Shown piece by piece: positions 8,003 through 16,660 of a stretch of 64,000 bases of DNA. The position numbers were made by a program, and so were the translations under genes. Source of the stretch: Saccharomonospora sp. NB11 (GTDB taxonomy: Bacteria; Actinomycetota; Actinomycetes; Mycobacteriales; Pseudonocardiaceae); assembly GCF_015910535.1 (NCBI RefSeq), contig NZ_JACBJG010000012.1:1-64000 (forward strand), written 5' to 3'. The stretch's first letter is position 1. Each line of letters opens with the position of its first letter. The notes under the pieces were generated by a model, which saw only the letters and a program-made list of their open reading frames with translations, was not told where the DNA came from and did no database searches.

Positions 8003-10288
8003 TCAGGCCTTCGCCGTGTCGTTCTCCGCTGCGGGCGTGTCGTTCATCGCCGACGCACGCCGCTTCGACACCACGATGGCCGCCGCGATGATCACCACCG
8101 ATGCCGCGGCGATGGCCAACCGGAACGGCGTCGAGGCGTTCTCCCCGACCGACAGGGTCACGACCGCGGGCGCGATGAGCAGCGACACGAGATTCATGAC
8201 CTTGAGCAACGGGTTGATCGCCGGACCGGCCGTGTCCTTGAACGGGTCGCCGACCGTGTCACCGATGACGGTGGCCGCGTGCGCCTCGGAGTTCTTGCCA
8301 CCGTGGTGGCCGTCCTCCACGAGCTTCTTGGCGTTGTCCCAGGCACCACCCGAGTTGGCCAGGAACACCGCCATCAGCATGCCCGTGGCGATCGCCCCAC
8401 CGAGATACCCGGCGAGCGCACCGGTACCGAGACCGAAGCCCACGGCGATCGGCGCGAACACCGCCAACAACCCGGGCGTCGCCAACTCCCGCAGCGAGTC
8501 GCGGGTGACGATGTCCACCACCTTGCCGTACTCGGGTCGCGTGGTGCCTTCCATGATCCCCGGGATCGTGCGGAACTGGCGACGCACCTCGTACACCACC
8601 GCACCGGCGGCCCGCGACACCGCGTTGATCGCCAGCCCGGAGAAGAGGAACACCACGGCCGCCCCGACGACCACCCCGACCAGCGTGTTCGGCGAGATGA
8701 TGCTGTCGACGAACGAGTCGCCGATGTCGCTGAGCGTGGCACCAGCGTCGACGAGCGCCTCGCGGATCGCGGCCGAGTACGACCCGAACAGCGCCGTGGC
8801 CGCCAGCACCGCCGTCGAGATCGCGATGCCCTTGGTGATCGCCTTGGTGGTGTTGCCCACCGCGTCCAGCTCGGTGAGGATCTGCGCGCCCTCGCCCTCG
8901 GTCAGATCGCCCGACATCTCCGCGATGCCCTGGGCGTTGTCGGACACGGGACCGAACGTGTCCATCGCGACGATGACACCGACCGTGGTCAGCAGACCGG
9001 TTCCCGCCAGGGCCACCGCGAACAACGCCACCGACCCGCCGAGCAGGTAGGCGATGAACACGGCACCACCGACGACGAGCGCGGTGAACACGGCCGACTC
9101 GAACCCGACACCGATACCGGAGAGGATCACGGTGGCCGGTCCGGTCTCCGACGTCTTGCCGACGTCCTTCACCGGCTTGTGCTCGGTGCCGGTGTAGTAG
9201 CCCGTGAGCCACAGGATGATGCCCGCGAGGACGATCCCGATGATCACCGACACGGTCGCGATCACGGCCGGATTGCCCTCGGCGCCGTCGAACGAGCTCG
9301 GCAGGAACACGAACGACGCGACGGCCGACAGCACCGCCGAGATGACGGCGGAGATGTAGAAGGAGCGGTTGATGGTCGTCAGACCGCTCTCCCCCGCCCT
9401 GGCGCGCGTGATGTAGATGCCGATGACGGCCGTGATCACACCGATGGCGGGGATGATCAGCGGGAACACCAGACCGTGCCCCGTCGTGGCGAACGCGGCA
9501 CTGCCGAGGATCAACGCCGCGACCAACGTCACCGCGTACGACTCGAACAGGTCGGCAGCCATGCCCGCACAGTCGCCGACGTTGTCGCCCACGTTGTCGG
9601 CGATCGTCGCCGCGTTGCGCGGGTCGTCCTCGGGGATGTTCTGCTCGACCTTGCCGACCAAGTCGGCACCCACGTCGGCGGCCTTGGTGAAGATGCCACC
9701 ACCGACCCGCATGAACATCGCGATCAACGCCGCACCGAAGCCGAAGCCCTCCAGCACCTTCGGTGCCTGTCCGGTGTAGACGAGGACGACCACGGCGGCG
9801 CCGAACAGTCCGAGGCCGACCGTGAACATGCCGACGACACCACCGGTGCGGAAGGCGATCCGCATCGCCTTCTCCCGGCCACCGGTCTCCCTGGCCGCCG
9901 CCGCCACCCGGACGTTCGCCCTCGTCGCCAACCACATCCCGAGGTAGCCGATGAAGAACGAGAACACCGCGCCGACGAGGAAGAACACCGACCGTCCGAT
10001 CCGCTCACCGACGGTGTCGGCAGGCAGGACCAGTAGCAGGAGGAACACGACGATGCCGAAGACGGCGAGTGTGTTCCGTTGTCGGTTGAGGTAGGCAGCC
10101 GCACCTTCCTGCACGGCCTTGGCGATCTCCTGCATCTTCTCGGTGCCTTGGCCCGCAGCCAGCACTTCCTTGAGCAGGAGATAACCGATGACCAGTGCTG
10201 CAAGGGCGACCGCGGCGACCACGGCGACGATGCCGTAGTCACCTCCGGAGAGTTCCAGGGAACTCTCCGCGAGGAATTGCCGGGACAT
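8003..10288 (-). CDS. Membrane-bound proton-translocating pyrophosphatase
   Basis: This 761-aa integral membrane protein hydrolyses pyrophosphate and pumps protons across the cell membrane. About 16 hydrophobic helices are visible. The substrate site carries DVGADLVGKVE and the following EDDPRN and DNVGDNVGDCAGM motifs. A second Asp-rich site (DNAQGIAEM) and the C-terminal DTVGDPFKDTAGP complete the Mg-PPi cage. The subclass motif reads GNTTKA, with Lys at the position that is Ala in K+-dependent enzymes, so a K+-independent H+-PPase is predicted. The ATG is preceded by AGGAGGACA. The gene is monocistronic and diverges from the helicase gene. Confidence 0.96.
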   Translation of the reverse strand: MSRQFLAESSLELSGGDYGIVAVVAAVALAALVIGYLLLKEVLAAGQGTEKMQEIAKAVQEGAAAYLNRQRNTLAVFGIVVFLLLLVLPADTVGERIGRSVFFLVGAVFSFFIGYLGMWLATRANVRVAAAARETGGREKAMRIAFRTGGVVGMFTVGLGLFGAAVVVLVYTGQAPKVLEGFGFGAALIAMFMRVGGGIFTKAADVGADLVGKVEQNIPEDDPRNAATIADNVGDNVGDCAGMAADLFESYAVTLVAALILGSAAFATTGHGLVFPLIIPAIGVITAVIGIYITRARAGESGLTTINRSFYISAVISAVLSAVASFVFLPSSFDGAEGNPAVIATVSVIIGIVLAGIILWLTGYYTGTEHKPVKDVGKTSETGPATVILSGIGVGFESAVFTALVVGGAVFIAYLLGGSVALFAVALAGTGLLTTVGVIVAMDTFGPVSDNAQGIAEMSGDLTEGEGAQILTELDAVGNTTKAITKGIAISTAVLAATALFGSYSAAIREALVDAGATLSDIGDSFVDSIISPNTLVGVVVGAAVVFLFSGLAINAVSRAAGAVVYEVRRQFRTIPGIMEGTTRPEYGKVVDIVTRDSLRELATPGLLAVFAPIAVGFGLGTGALAGYLGGAIATGMLMAVFLANSGGAWDNAKKLVEDGHHGGKNSEAHAATVIGDTVGDPFKDTAGPAINPLLKVMNLVSLLIAPAVVTLSVGENASTPFRLAIAAASVVIIAAAIVVSKRRASAMNDTPAAENDTAKA

Positions 10289-10730
10289 TCGTTGTCCTCC
10301 TGAGACGTCGCCTGTTGCCCGCGCCGGTTCCCCGCGGCCGGATGCCGACCCAGTGTGCCGACGCTGACAGTGGGATCTTCGCCACTATTTGTCGTGGTTC
10401 GGCGGAGTCTATTGGTAATGGAGCCCTCGCGGGCAACAGTGACCCAGGTCGCATTCGGGTACACTCGGTGTGAATCTGATCACTCAAATGATGTGTCCGC
10501 GGGGGGAGAAGGCGTCCGCAAAGGAGGCCCGATCGGCCTTCGGGGGCGCCGACCGGATGCGGGTGTCCCACGCGGCACAGTCACGTCGGACGTGTGTGCG
10601 AAGCTGCGAAGGTGGCGTACCGGGTGACCGATCGACGAAGCGTCGCCGACGCGGTGAGCAGCACATCCACCGCACGACGACCCCTCCGCCACCCGGCTTC
10701 GACGAGATCGACACTCTCCGGTGATGCGTC
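10289..10730. other. 442-bp divergent intergenic region, possible plus-strand promoter
   Basis: No convincing gene. A candidate plus-strand promoter has GTGACC (10439-10444), a 15-bp spacer and TACACT (10460-10465). An 84-codon frame from GTG 10470 to 10724 ends 6 bp before the helicase, but its third-position GC is only about 74%, well below the neighbouring genes, and it resembles no family I know. The region must also hold the hppA promoter. Confidence 0.4.
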
Positions 10731-13124
10731 GTGACCGAAACGACGGACACCCGGGCACGTCGACTGCTGGACCGCGCAACGGCCGGGCTGCCGCAGGAGG
10801 GCCACCCGGTCACGCACGTCACAGACCTCCCCGCGCGTGAGGCCCGGATTGCGGACTGGCCGGACTGGGTGCCCGACACGGTGCTCGACGCCGTCACCGC
10901 GACGGGAGTCGACCGGCCGTGGCAGCACCAGGTCGACGCGGCGACGGCGGCCTGGTCGGGGCGCAACGTGGTCATCGCGACCGGGACCTCGTCGGGAAAG
11001 TCGCTGGCATACCAGCTCCCTGTGCTGTCGAGGCTGGTCGCGAACCCTCGGGCGACCGCCCTTTACCTCTCCCCGACGAAGGCGCTCGCCGCCGACCAAC
11101 TCCGGTCGGTGTCCGACATGGGCGTTCCGAGCGTGCGGCCCGCGCGGTACGACGGCGACACGCCGCAGAGCGAACGAACCTGGGTCAGGGACCACGCACG
11201 GTGGGTCTTCACCAACCCCGACATGCTGCATCGGGGCGTCCTGCCTGCCCACCCGCGCTGGGCACGGTTCTTCCGCGGGCTGACCTACGTGGTGGTGGAC
11301 GAATGTCACGGCTACCGGGGTGTGTTCGGCTCGCACGTGGCACTGCTGCTGCGGCGCCTGCGACGGATCGCCCGGCAGTACGGGGCCGACCCCGTGTTCG
11401 TACTCGCCTCGGCCACCACGGCGGAACCCGCCGAGTTCGCGAGCCGCCTCGTCGGGGCGGAGTGCACGGCCGTCGCCGACGACGCCTCCCCCAGCGGGGC
11501 GCGCACCGTCGCGTTGTGGGAACCGCCGCTGCTCGGGGACCTCGCGGGAGAGAACGACGCCCCGGTGCGGCGCTCCGCGGGTGCGGAGGCAGCCCGGATA
11601 CTCGCCGAGCTGGTTATCGAGGGTGCCCGAACTCTGGCGTTCGTCCGGTCGCGCCGAGGTGCGGAGCTGACCGCACTCGGCGCCAAACGCATCCTGGCCG
11701 AGGTGGCGCCGGAGCTGGCCGACAAGGTCGCGGCCTACCGCGCGGGTTATCTGCCGGAGGAACGTCGCGCGCTGGAGTCCGCGCTGCTCGACGGTGAGCT
11801 GCTGGGCGTGGCGACCACGAACGCCCTGGAGCTCGGCGTCGACATCTCCGGGCTCGACGCGGTGGTCATCGCCGGTTACCCGGGCACGTTGGCGTCGTTC
11901 TGGCAGCAGTCGGGTCGGGCCGGGCGCGCGGGTGACGACGCGCTGGTGGTGTTCGTGGCCCGTGACGACCCACTGGACACCTATCTCGCCCATCATCCGA
12001 GGGCCCTGCTCGAACGACCGGTCGAGGCCGCGGTGCTCGATCCGACGAACCCGTACGTCCTCGCCCCTCAGCTCGCCTGCGCGGCGGCGGAGTCGGCGTT
12101 GACGACGAAGGATCTGACCGACTTCGGCGGATCGGCAGCGCGCGCGGTACTGGACGACCTCGTCGCCGACGCGGTCCTCCGTCGCCGCCCCAGCGGCTGG
12201 TACTGGACGTCACGGGAACGACCGCACTCCGATGTGGACATTCGTGGCTCCGGCGTGGAGCAGGTGGCGGTCGTGGAGGCCGACACCTCCCGGCTACTCG
12301 GCACCGTCGACGGGGCCTCCGCCTGCGGCACAGTCCATCCCGGGGCGGTGTACCTGCATCGCGGAGAGTCCTATGTGGTCGACGATCTCGACCTGGAACA
12401 GGGAATCGCCTTCGTCCACGCGGAGGACCCGGAGTGGAGCACGTCGGCGCGTGACGTGGTGGACATCGAGATCCTGGACACCGTGGAGAGCCGCAGCTAC
12501 GGCGGGGTGACGGTGAATCTGGGACACGTCGCGGTGACGTCGCAGGTCGTGGGGTATCTGCGGCGGCTGCCGTCCGGTGAGGTGCTGGACCATGTCCCGC
12601 TCGACCTCCCGGAGCAGGTCCTTCACACCCGGGCGGTGTGGTACACGATCGCCGAGCCACTGTTGTGCGGTGAGGGGCCGGGGACGCACACCGGCGTGGA
12701 ACCGGCACGTGTCCCCGGCGCCCTGCATGCCGCCGAGCACGCGGCGATCGGCCTTCTACCGTTGTTCGCGACGTGTGACCGTTGGGACATCGGCGGCGTG
12801 TCGACCGCCGTGCACGCCAACACCGGGGAGGCGACGGTGTTCGTGCACGACGGTCATCCCGGCGGCGCTGGGTTCGCCGACCGGGGCTACGCCGCATTCG
12901 TTCCCTGGCTCACCGCAACGAGGGAGGCCGTGATCTCCTGCGAGTGCCCGGCGGGGTGCCCGTCCTGCGTTCAGTCGCCCAAGTGCGGGAACGGCAACGA
13001 ACCGCTGGACAAGGCGGGGGCGGTGGCCGTGTTGGATCTCGTGCTGGCAGCGATCGAGGGTGCTGCGACCACACACGACCACGTCGACGATCAGGCGGCC
13101 GAGCGTTCGACGGACGTCACCTGA
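10731..13124 (+). CDS. DEAD/DEAH-box helicase with C-terminal four-cysteine domain (MrfA-like)
   Basis: This 797-aa superfamily 2 helicase resembles the Bacillus MrfA family (mitomycin repair) and Rv3649. Motif I is ATGTSSGKS, motif II is DECH (VVVDECHGYRG), motif III is SATT, and motif VI is QQSGRAGR. The C-terminal DUF1998 region ends with the metal-binding cluster CECPAGCPSCVQSPKC. Family members are 3'-5' helicases that help excise DNA adducts outside canonical nucleotide excision repair; that role here is inferred. The GTG start has no strong ribosome-binding site. The 3' end overlaps the convergent prim-pol gene by 34 bp. Confidence 0.92.
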   Translation: MTETTDTRARRLLDRATAGLPQEGHPVTHVTDLPAREARIADWPDWVPDTVLDAVTATGVDRPWQHQVDAATAAWSGRNVVIATGTSSGKSLAYQLPVLSRLVANPRATALYLSPTKALAADQLRSVSDMGVPSVRPARYDGDTPQSERTWVRDHARWVFTNPDMLHRGVLPAHPRWARFFRGLTYVVVDECHGYRGVFGSHVALLLRRLRRIARQYGADPVFVLASATTAEPAEFASRLVGAECTAVADDASPSGARTVALWEPPLLGDLAGENDAPVRRSAGAEAARILAELVIEGARTLAFVRSRRGAELTALGAKRILAEVAPELADKVAAYRAGYLPEERRALESALLDGELLGVATTNALELGVDISGLDAVVIAGYPGTLASFWQQSGRAGRAGDDALVVFVARDDPLDTYLAHHPRALLERPVEAAVLDPTNPYVLAPQLACAAAESALTTKDLTDFGGSAARAVLDDLVADAVLRRRPSGWYWTSRERPHSDVDIRGSGVEQVAVVEADTSRLLGTVDGASACGTVHPGAVYLHRGESYVVDDLDLEQGIAFVHAEDPEWSTSARDVVDIEILDTVESRSYGGVTVNLGHVAVTSQVVGYLRRLPSGEVLDHVPLDLPEQVLHTRAVWYTIAEPLLCGEGPGTHTGVEPARVPGALHAAEHAAIGLLPLFATCDRWDIGGVSTAVHANTGEATVFVHDGHPGGAGFADRGYAAFVPWLTATREAVISCECPAGCPSCVQSPKCGNGNEPLDKAGAVAVLDLVLAAIEGAATTHDHVDDQAAERSTDVT

Positions 13125-13732
13125 GGAACGTTCGCACCCGAGGTCGAGAGGTCGTCGAGTGCCCGCACGAGGACGTCGTGCACGACAGCCGCTTGCGGCA
13201 ACTGCCAGCCCCAGACGTCGGGCTTCACACGCCAGTGCACGACACCGTGGTGGAACGGGGTGGGCGGCAACGGGATCCAGCTTCCCTCACCGTGCCACTC
13301 GACGTTCGGAGCGTCGGCGAGCTCGCGCGGGCCGTCGTCGGCCGACGCGACGAGGAAGAGCCACCGTCCGTTCGGCATCGCCACGATCGGAGCGGGCTGC
13401 CCCGTGCCACGCAGCAGCATCGCGGCGCGCCGACCGAGACGGTCGTCCACCTCGATGGCGTCGACGAGGGTGCCGGTGGCGACGAGGACGCTGTAGGGCC
13501 GTCCCGTCCACCACGCGGCCACCTGCTGGGGATGGGCGCCGATCCGGTTCTGCCAGTCGCTGTGGGCAGGAACCGGTCGGGTCCAGGTCTCGGAGTTGTC
13601 GGCCACGGTGTCGGCGTCCGGGTAGGTGCCCGGCACCACCGGCCAGCCACGCCAGGCGAGGCCGATGGCCTCCGCCCTCAGTTCGATGCGGAAGGCGGCG
13701 CGCCAGCTATCCGGCCATTCGGTGTCCACCAT
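13091..13732 (-). CDS. Primase-polymerase-like (bifunctional prim/pol N-terminal fold) protein
   Basis: The 213-aa protein matches the actinobacterial family annotated as bifunctional DNA primase/polymerase. Visible features are an early RGWPVVPG segment, a central LVATGTLVDAIEVDD (the usual ATG...hDhD metal site, here E-V-D-D), and NGRWLFLV in place of the usual GGRHLYF strand. The helicase and zinc domains of phage-type primases are absent, so it is a stand-alone domain. Catalysis is uncertain because the acidic triad is imperfect. GAGGAGG lies 12 nt before the ATG. It converges on, and overlaps by 34 bp, the MrfA-like helicase gene, whose role may also be in repair. Confidence 0.65.
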   Translation of the reverse strand: MVDTEWPDSWRAAFRIELRAEAIGLAWRGWPVVPGTYPDADTVADNSETWTRPVPAHSDWQNRIGAHPQQVAAWWTGRPYSVLVATGTLVDAIEVDDRLGRRAAMLLRGTGQPAPIVAMPNGRWLFLVASADDGPRELADAPNVEWHGEGSWIPLPPTPFHHGVVHWRVKPDVWGWQLPQAAVVHDVLVRALDDLSTSGANVPQVTSVERSAA

Positions 13733-14209
13733 GTCGTACTCGAGCCTCCTCGGGAGTGACCGTCATTGGTCGTGGTGTCGCATTTCACTCAACGGCAAGT
13801 TGCAGAGAGCGGGAAGCACTCACTCGACCACCGGTGCCACTCGGACGACGAGCGAGCACCGTGTCTCCAGGCGGGGTGAAGGCGCATGCCGGGACGAACG
13901 GCAGATCGCTGTGCCTGGCACGTCCTCTCCCGTCCGCCGAGCAGCCCCGGAACCGGTTCACGACGGCTCAACTTTCGGGCCGCCACTCGCGAGTTGCAGG
14001 TTGTCGAACCGTTCGTCGCTCGCAATCGACCGCTGCTCGCCGCCGCGCGGACAGGCCCACCGGTCGCCAACTCCGACAGCCCGCGCGGACAAGCCCAGCG
14101 GCCGCCGCCGCGGACGGCCCACGCACATTCCGTCGACTCACCGACCCCCCGAATCCCACGCGGGCGGCGCTCGGCGGCCTTGCTCGACGCCTCAGGTGTA
14201 GCTCACCGC
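13733..14209. other. 477-bp gap, no gene seen
   Basis: The stretch lies downstream of the Tad locus (minus strand) and upstream of the prim-pol gene (minus strand). Open frames on both strands give Arg/Ser/Pro-rich nonsense with atypical codon use. I see no tRNA, repeat or convincing terminator. Confidence 0.4.
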
Positions 14210-14635
14210 TCACCCTTGTGTCCGCTCGCTGTCGACGATCGTCGGTGCCTCCTCCACGGGACCGGCTCGGGCGTGAGCGGTCACGGCGCCTCCCATCCCG
14301 AGAGGAGCACGCACGTCGACGTAGATCGTGACCTCCGCGTCCCAGCCACGTAGGCGGCAGTCGGCCACTCGGGCCTTCATCGTTTCGGCGAGGTCCTCGG
14401 CACGGGCGCAGGCGGCTGTCTGCCCTTCCGTCGATCGGCCGGCTGCGGCGAGTGCCGCCAGGTCCGCGACACCCGCAGCGTGTTGCCGGGCCACCAGAAC
14501 ACCCGACAGCACCCACACCAGTCCGGCGAGCGCCAGTAGCGCCGCGCTCGCACAGGCGGCCCACACCGTGGCCGCTCCGGCGTCGACGTCGAGCCTTCGG
14601 ACGTCCGGTTGCTCCCGCGTTTCACGGTGGTGCAT
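14210..14635 (-). CDS. TadE/TadG-like pseudopilin (Rv3654c position)
   Basis: This 141-aa membrane protein is the last gene of the Tad locus. After a charged leader, DAGAATVWAACA begins a single ~22-residue hydrophobic helix (LLALAGLVWVLSGVLVA), followed by an Ala-rich exported domain with two Cys (ACA, DCR). Normal TadE pseudopilins have Glu at +5 after the processed Gly; here the position is Trp. It may not be processed or polymerised like its neighbour. The start codon lies 14 bp inside the previous gene, implying translational coupling. Confidence 0.75.
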   Translation of the reverse strand: MHHRETREQPDVRRLDVDAGAATVWAACASAALLALAGLVWVLSGVLVARQHAAGVADLAALAAAGRSTEGQTAACARAEDLAETMKARVADCRLRGWDAEVTIYVDVRAPLGMGGAVTAHARAGPVEEAPTIVDSERTQG

Positions 14636-15026
14636 GGACGGCCTCCCCCGCTCCCGGCTCCTGTGCTCCCGGTTCGATCATCGCCTGCGCTTCGCCCTGG
14701 ACGACGAGTCCCGGAACGAGCCCGCCGGCTGCCGAAGCTCGAACTCGAACGATGACGTACTCCGCGGTCCTGTCCACCGTCATCGCCACCCCGTCCGGCG
14801 CCGTCGCCTCGACCACCTGCCGAGCGACGGCCTCCGGGGTGCCCCGCGCCAACACGCGCGCGGCCTGTGCTGCGGCGTCCATGCACCGGAGGTGGTCGAC
14901 CACGGTGGCCACTCCGGCAAGCACCAGACCGAACACGGCGACGAGAGCACAGACCGCGATCGCCGCCTCCACCGTGACGGCGCCGCGGTCGCGGTACCGG
15001 ACGCCGCCGTGTGGCCTGTCGTGCAT
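14622..15026 (-). CDS. TadE-family pseudopilin (Rv3655c position)
   Basis: The 134-aa protein has a short basic leader, then DRG followed by AVTVEAAIAV, which matches the class III prepilin-like cleavage site with Glu at +5. A hydrophobic helix follows (ALVAVFGLVLAGVATVV), then an exported domain. TadE-like minor pilins assist assembly of Flp pili in the cell envelope. The ATG overlaps the pilin stop by one base (TGATG), so the two are coupled. Confidence 0.8.
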   Translation of the reverse strand: MHDRPHGGVRYRDRGAVTVEAAIAVCALVAVFGLVLAGVATVVDHLRCMDAAAQAARVLARGTPEAVARQVVEATAPDGVAMTVDRTAEYVIVRVRASAAGGLVPGLVVQGEAQAMIEPGAQEPGAGEAVHAPP

Positions 15027-15205
15027 CAGAGGTCCACGGAGATCGCCTGCTCGACGATCGAGGACAACCCGTCCTGGACCGCGTCGCCGGTGAGCACCGC
15101 GTACAGCACCGCGGCCAGGGCGGCAGCGGCAAGTGTGCCGATGGCGTACTCGGCGGTGGACATGCCGTCGTCCGCCGTGGTTCGTGCGAGAAGTCGGGTG
15201 AGCAT
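15026..15205 (-). CDS. Flp-like pilin (DUF4244)
   Basis: This 59-aa protein is the likely major subunit. The sequence DDG followed by MSTAEYAIG shows the Flp cleavage motif with Glu-Tyr at +5/+6. An Ala/Leu-rich helix (TLAAAALAAVLYAVL) and a short amphipathic tail follow. The chosen ATG has AAGGA 6 nt upstream; an ATG five codons earlier is also in frame. A prepilin peptidase (TadV-like) is needed to process it and is not encoded in this window. Confidence 0.82.
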   Translation of the reverse strand: MLTRLLARTTADDGMSTAEYAIGTLAAAALAAVLYAVLTGDAVQDGLSSIVEQAISVDL

Positions 15206-15233
15206 CACGTGTCCTTCCATGGGTGCTTGCGGG

Positions 15234-15836
15234 TCACGGCAGTACGTGCAGACGGCTGGCGAGGCCGACGACGACCGGGATCACCCCCAGACAGAAGAAA
15301 GCGGGGAGAAAGCACAGGCCCAGCGGTCCCGCGACCAGGACACTCGTGCGTTGGGCACGCGCCTCGACGCGGTCGTCCTCGGCCGTTCTGATCCGCTCGG
15401 CAAGCGCAGCCGCTTGAGCGGCGAACGCGCTCCCCGACGACGCGGTTCGGCACGCAGCGCGGGCGAGCTCGGCCGTCGCCGGATGCGCCCGGGCCCGCTG
15501 CCAGGCGACGTCCGGACTGGCCCCCAGCGACAGCGCATGCGCCGTGGCACGCAACACCTCCGCTGTACGACCGGTCGTCACCTCGGCGACGGCCGACACC
15601 GCGGTCGGCACCGGAGTGCCAGCCGTCAGGCACGCACTCAGTAGGTCGAGAGCCAGCGCCGGGTCATCGGGAACCGCTCGCGCTCGGCCGAGCAGCTCTC
15701 GTGGTCGACGCAGGAACCGCCCGACCGGCGACGCCTTGCGTGCCACCCCGGTACGGGCGGCCGCGCGCAGCCTGCGTGCCGCCGTCGGCGGGCTCACGAG
15801 CAGAGCGAACGCAACCGACGCGACCACCGCCACCAT
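15234..15836 (-). CDS. TadC-like type II secretion F-family inner-membrane protein
   Basis: The 200-aa protein begins with a hydrophobic helix (MVAVVASVAFALLV) and ends with another (GPLGLCFLPAFFCLGVIPVVV), with the cytoplasmic T2SSF domain between (LDLLSACLTAGTPVPTAV). It forms the inner-membrane platform of the pilus with TadB. The ATG overlaps the tadB stop by one base (TGATG). An in-frame ATG 12 codons upstream is possible but would overlap tadB. Confidence 0.82.
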   Translation of the reverse strand: MVAVVASVAFALLVSPPTAARRLRAAARTGVARKASPVGRFLRRPRELLGRARAVPDDPALALDLLSACLTAGTPVPTAVSAVAEVTTGRTAEVLRATAHALSLGASPDVAWQRARAHPATAELARAACRTASSGSAFAAQAAALAERIRTAEDDRVEARAQRTSVLVAGPLGLCFLPAFFCLGVIPVVVGLASRLHVLP

Positions 15837-16660
15837 CACGGCACGACCTGCCTGGTCAGACGGGACGTCCATGCCACTCCGCCGAGGATCAGGGCGGTTC
15901 CGGTCAGGAACACCACCGACCCGACGGCCGTACTCGTCAACACACGCATCGGCGCAGCACCCATTGCTTCGCCGAGAGCGACTCCGGCCACGGGAAGGAC
16001 AGCCAGGATCGCGGCACCCGCGCGAGCCCCCGCCAACTTCGCGTCGAGTCGACGGGCGGCATGGGCCTTGGCGTCCGCGTCGCGGTGCAATGCCTCGACG
16101 ACGTCGGCGACCGGAACGCCGTGGTGGGCGGTCAACGACCACGCTGTGGCCGCTCGTGCCAACAGGAGGTCTGCGTACGAGGTCGCCTCACCGTTCTCCC
16201 GCGCACCCACAGCCTCGACCGCTCCACCGGACATGCGCGTCGAGACCGCCAGCGCGTGCAGCCGCTGCGCCACACCGGCGGGCGACTCCGCTGCGACGGA
16301 CTCCAACGCGCGGACGGGGTGGCTCCCCGCCCTCAGCTCACCGGCGACCCCCTGCAACGCGGAGGCGAGTCCATCGAGTTCGTCCACAGTAGAGCGTGCG
16401 CGACGTCGTTCCCGCCGAAACGTCGCCACCGCTGCGAGAAGCACAACGAACGACACCACGACGAGGACGCCAAAGAGGCTCCCCAGCACACACATCGACA
16501 CCGTCACCATCGCCAGCAGCCGGCGATCTCGCCAACGCGACGTCGTCCGCCCCACCGATCGAGGCGTCGGCGGTGACGCCACAGCAGCAAGCCGCCTCAC
16601 TCCGGGCGGGGACGGCCACACAACCATCGCGGCGGCCACACTCACCAACGCCTGGATCAC
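15836..16660 (-). CDS. TadB-like type II secretion F-family platform protein
   Basis: This 274-aa protein has hydrophobic helices near residues 1-15 and 45-75 and a pair at the C-terminus (AILAVLPVAGVALGEAMG; VVFLTGTALILGGVAW). The intervening T2SSF domain includes LASALQGVAGELRAG. With TadC it transmits force from the TadA ATPase. The GTG overlaps the tadA stop by 4 bp (GTGA); a second GTG lies one codon upstream. Confidence 0.82.
   Translation of the reverse strand: MIQALVSVAAAMVVWPSPPGVRRLAAVASPPTPRSVGRTTSRWRDRRLLAMVTVSMCVLGSLFGVLVVVSFVVLLAAVATFRRERRRARSTVDELDGLASALQGVAGELRAGSHPVRALESVAAESPAGVAQRLHALAVSTRMSGGAVEAVGARENGEATSYADLLLARAATAWSLTAHHGVPVADVVEALHRDADAKAHAARRLDAKLAGARAGAAILAVLPVAGVALGEAMGAAPMRVLTSTAVGSVVFLTGTALILGGVAWTSRLTRQVVP

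Noticed and set aside
10470-10724. 84-codon frame ending 6 bp before the MrfA-like helicase
   Set aside because: Third-position GC (~74%) is much lower than in real genes here, the -10 is too close to its GTG, and the product resembles nothing known. Kept only as a note on the intergenic region.
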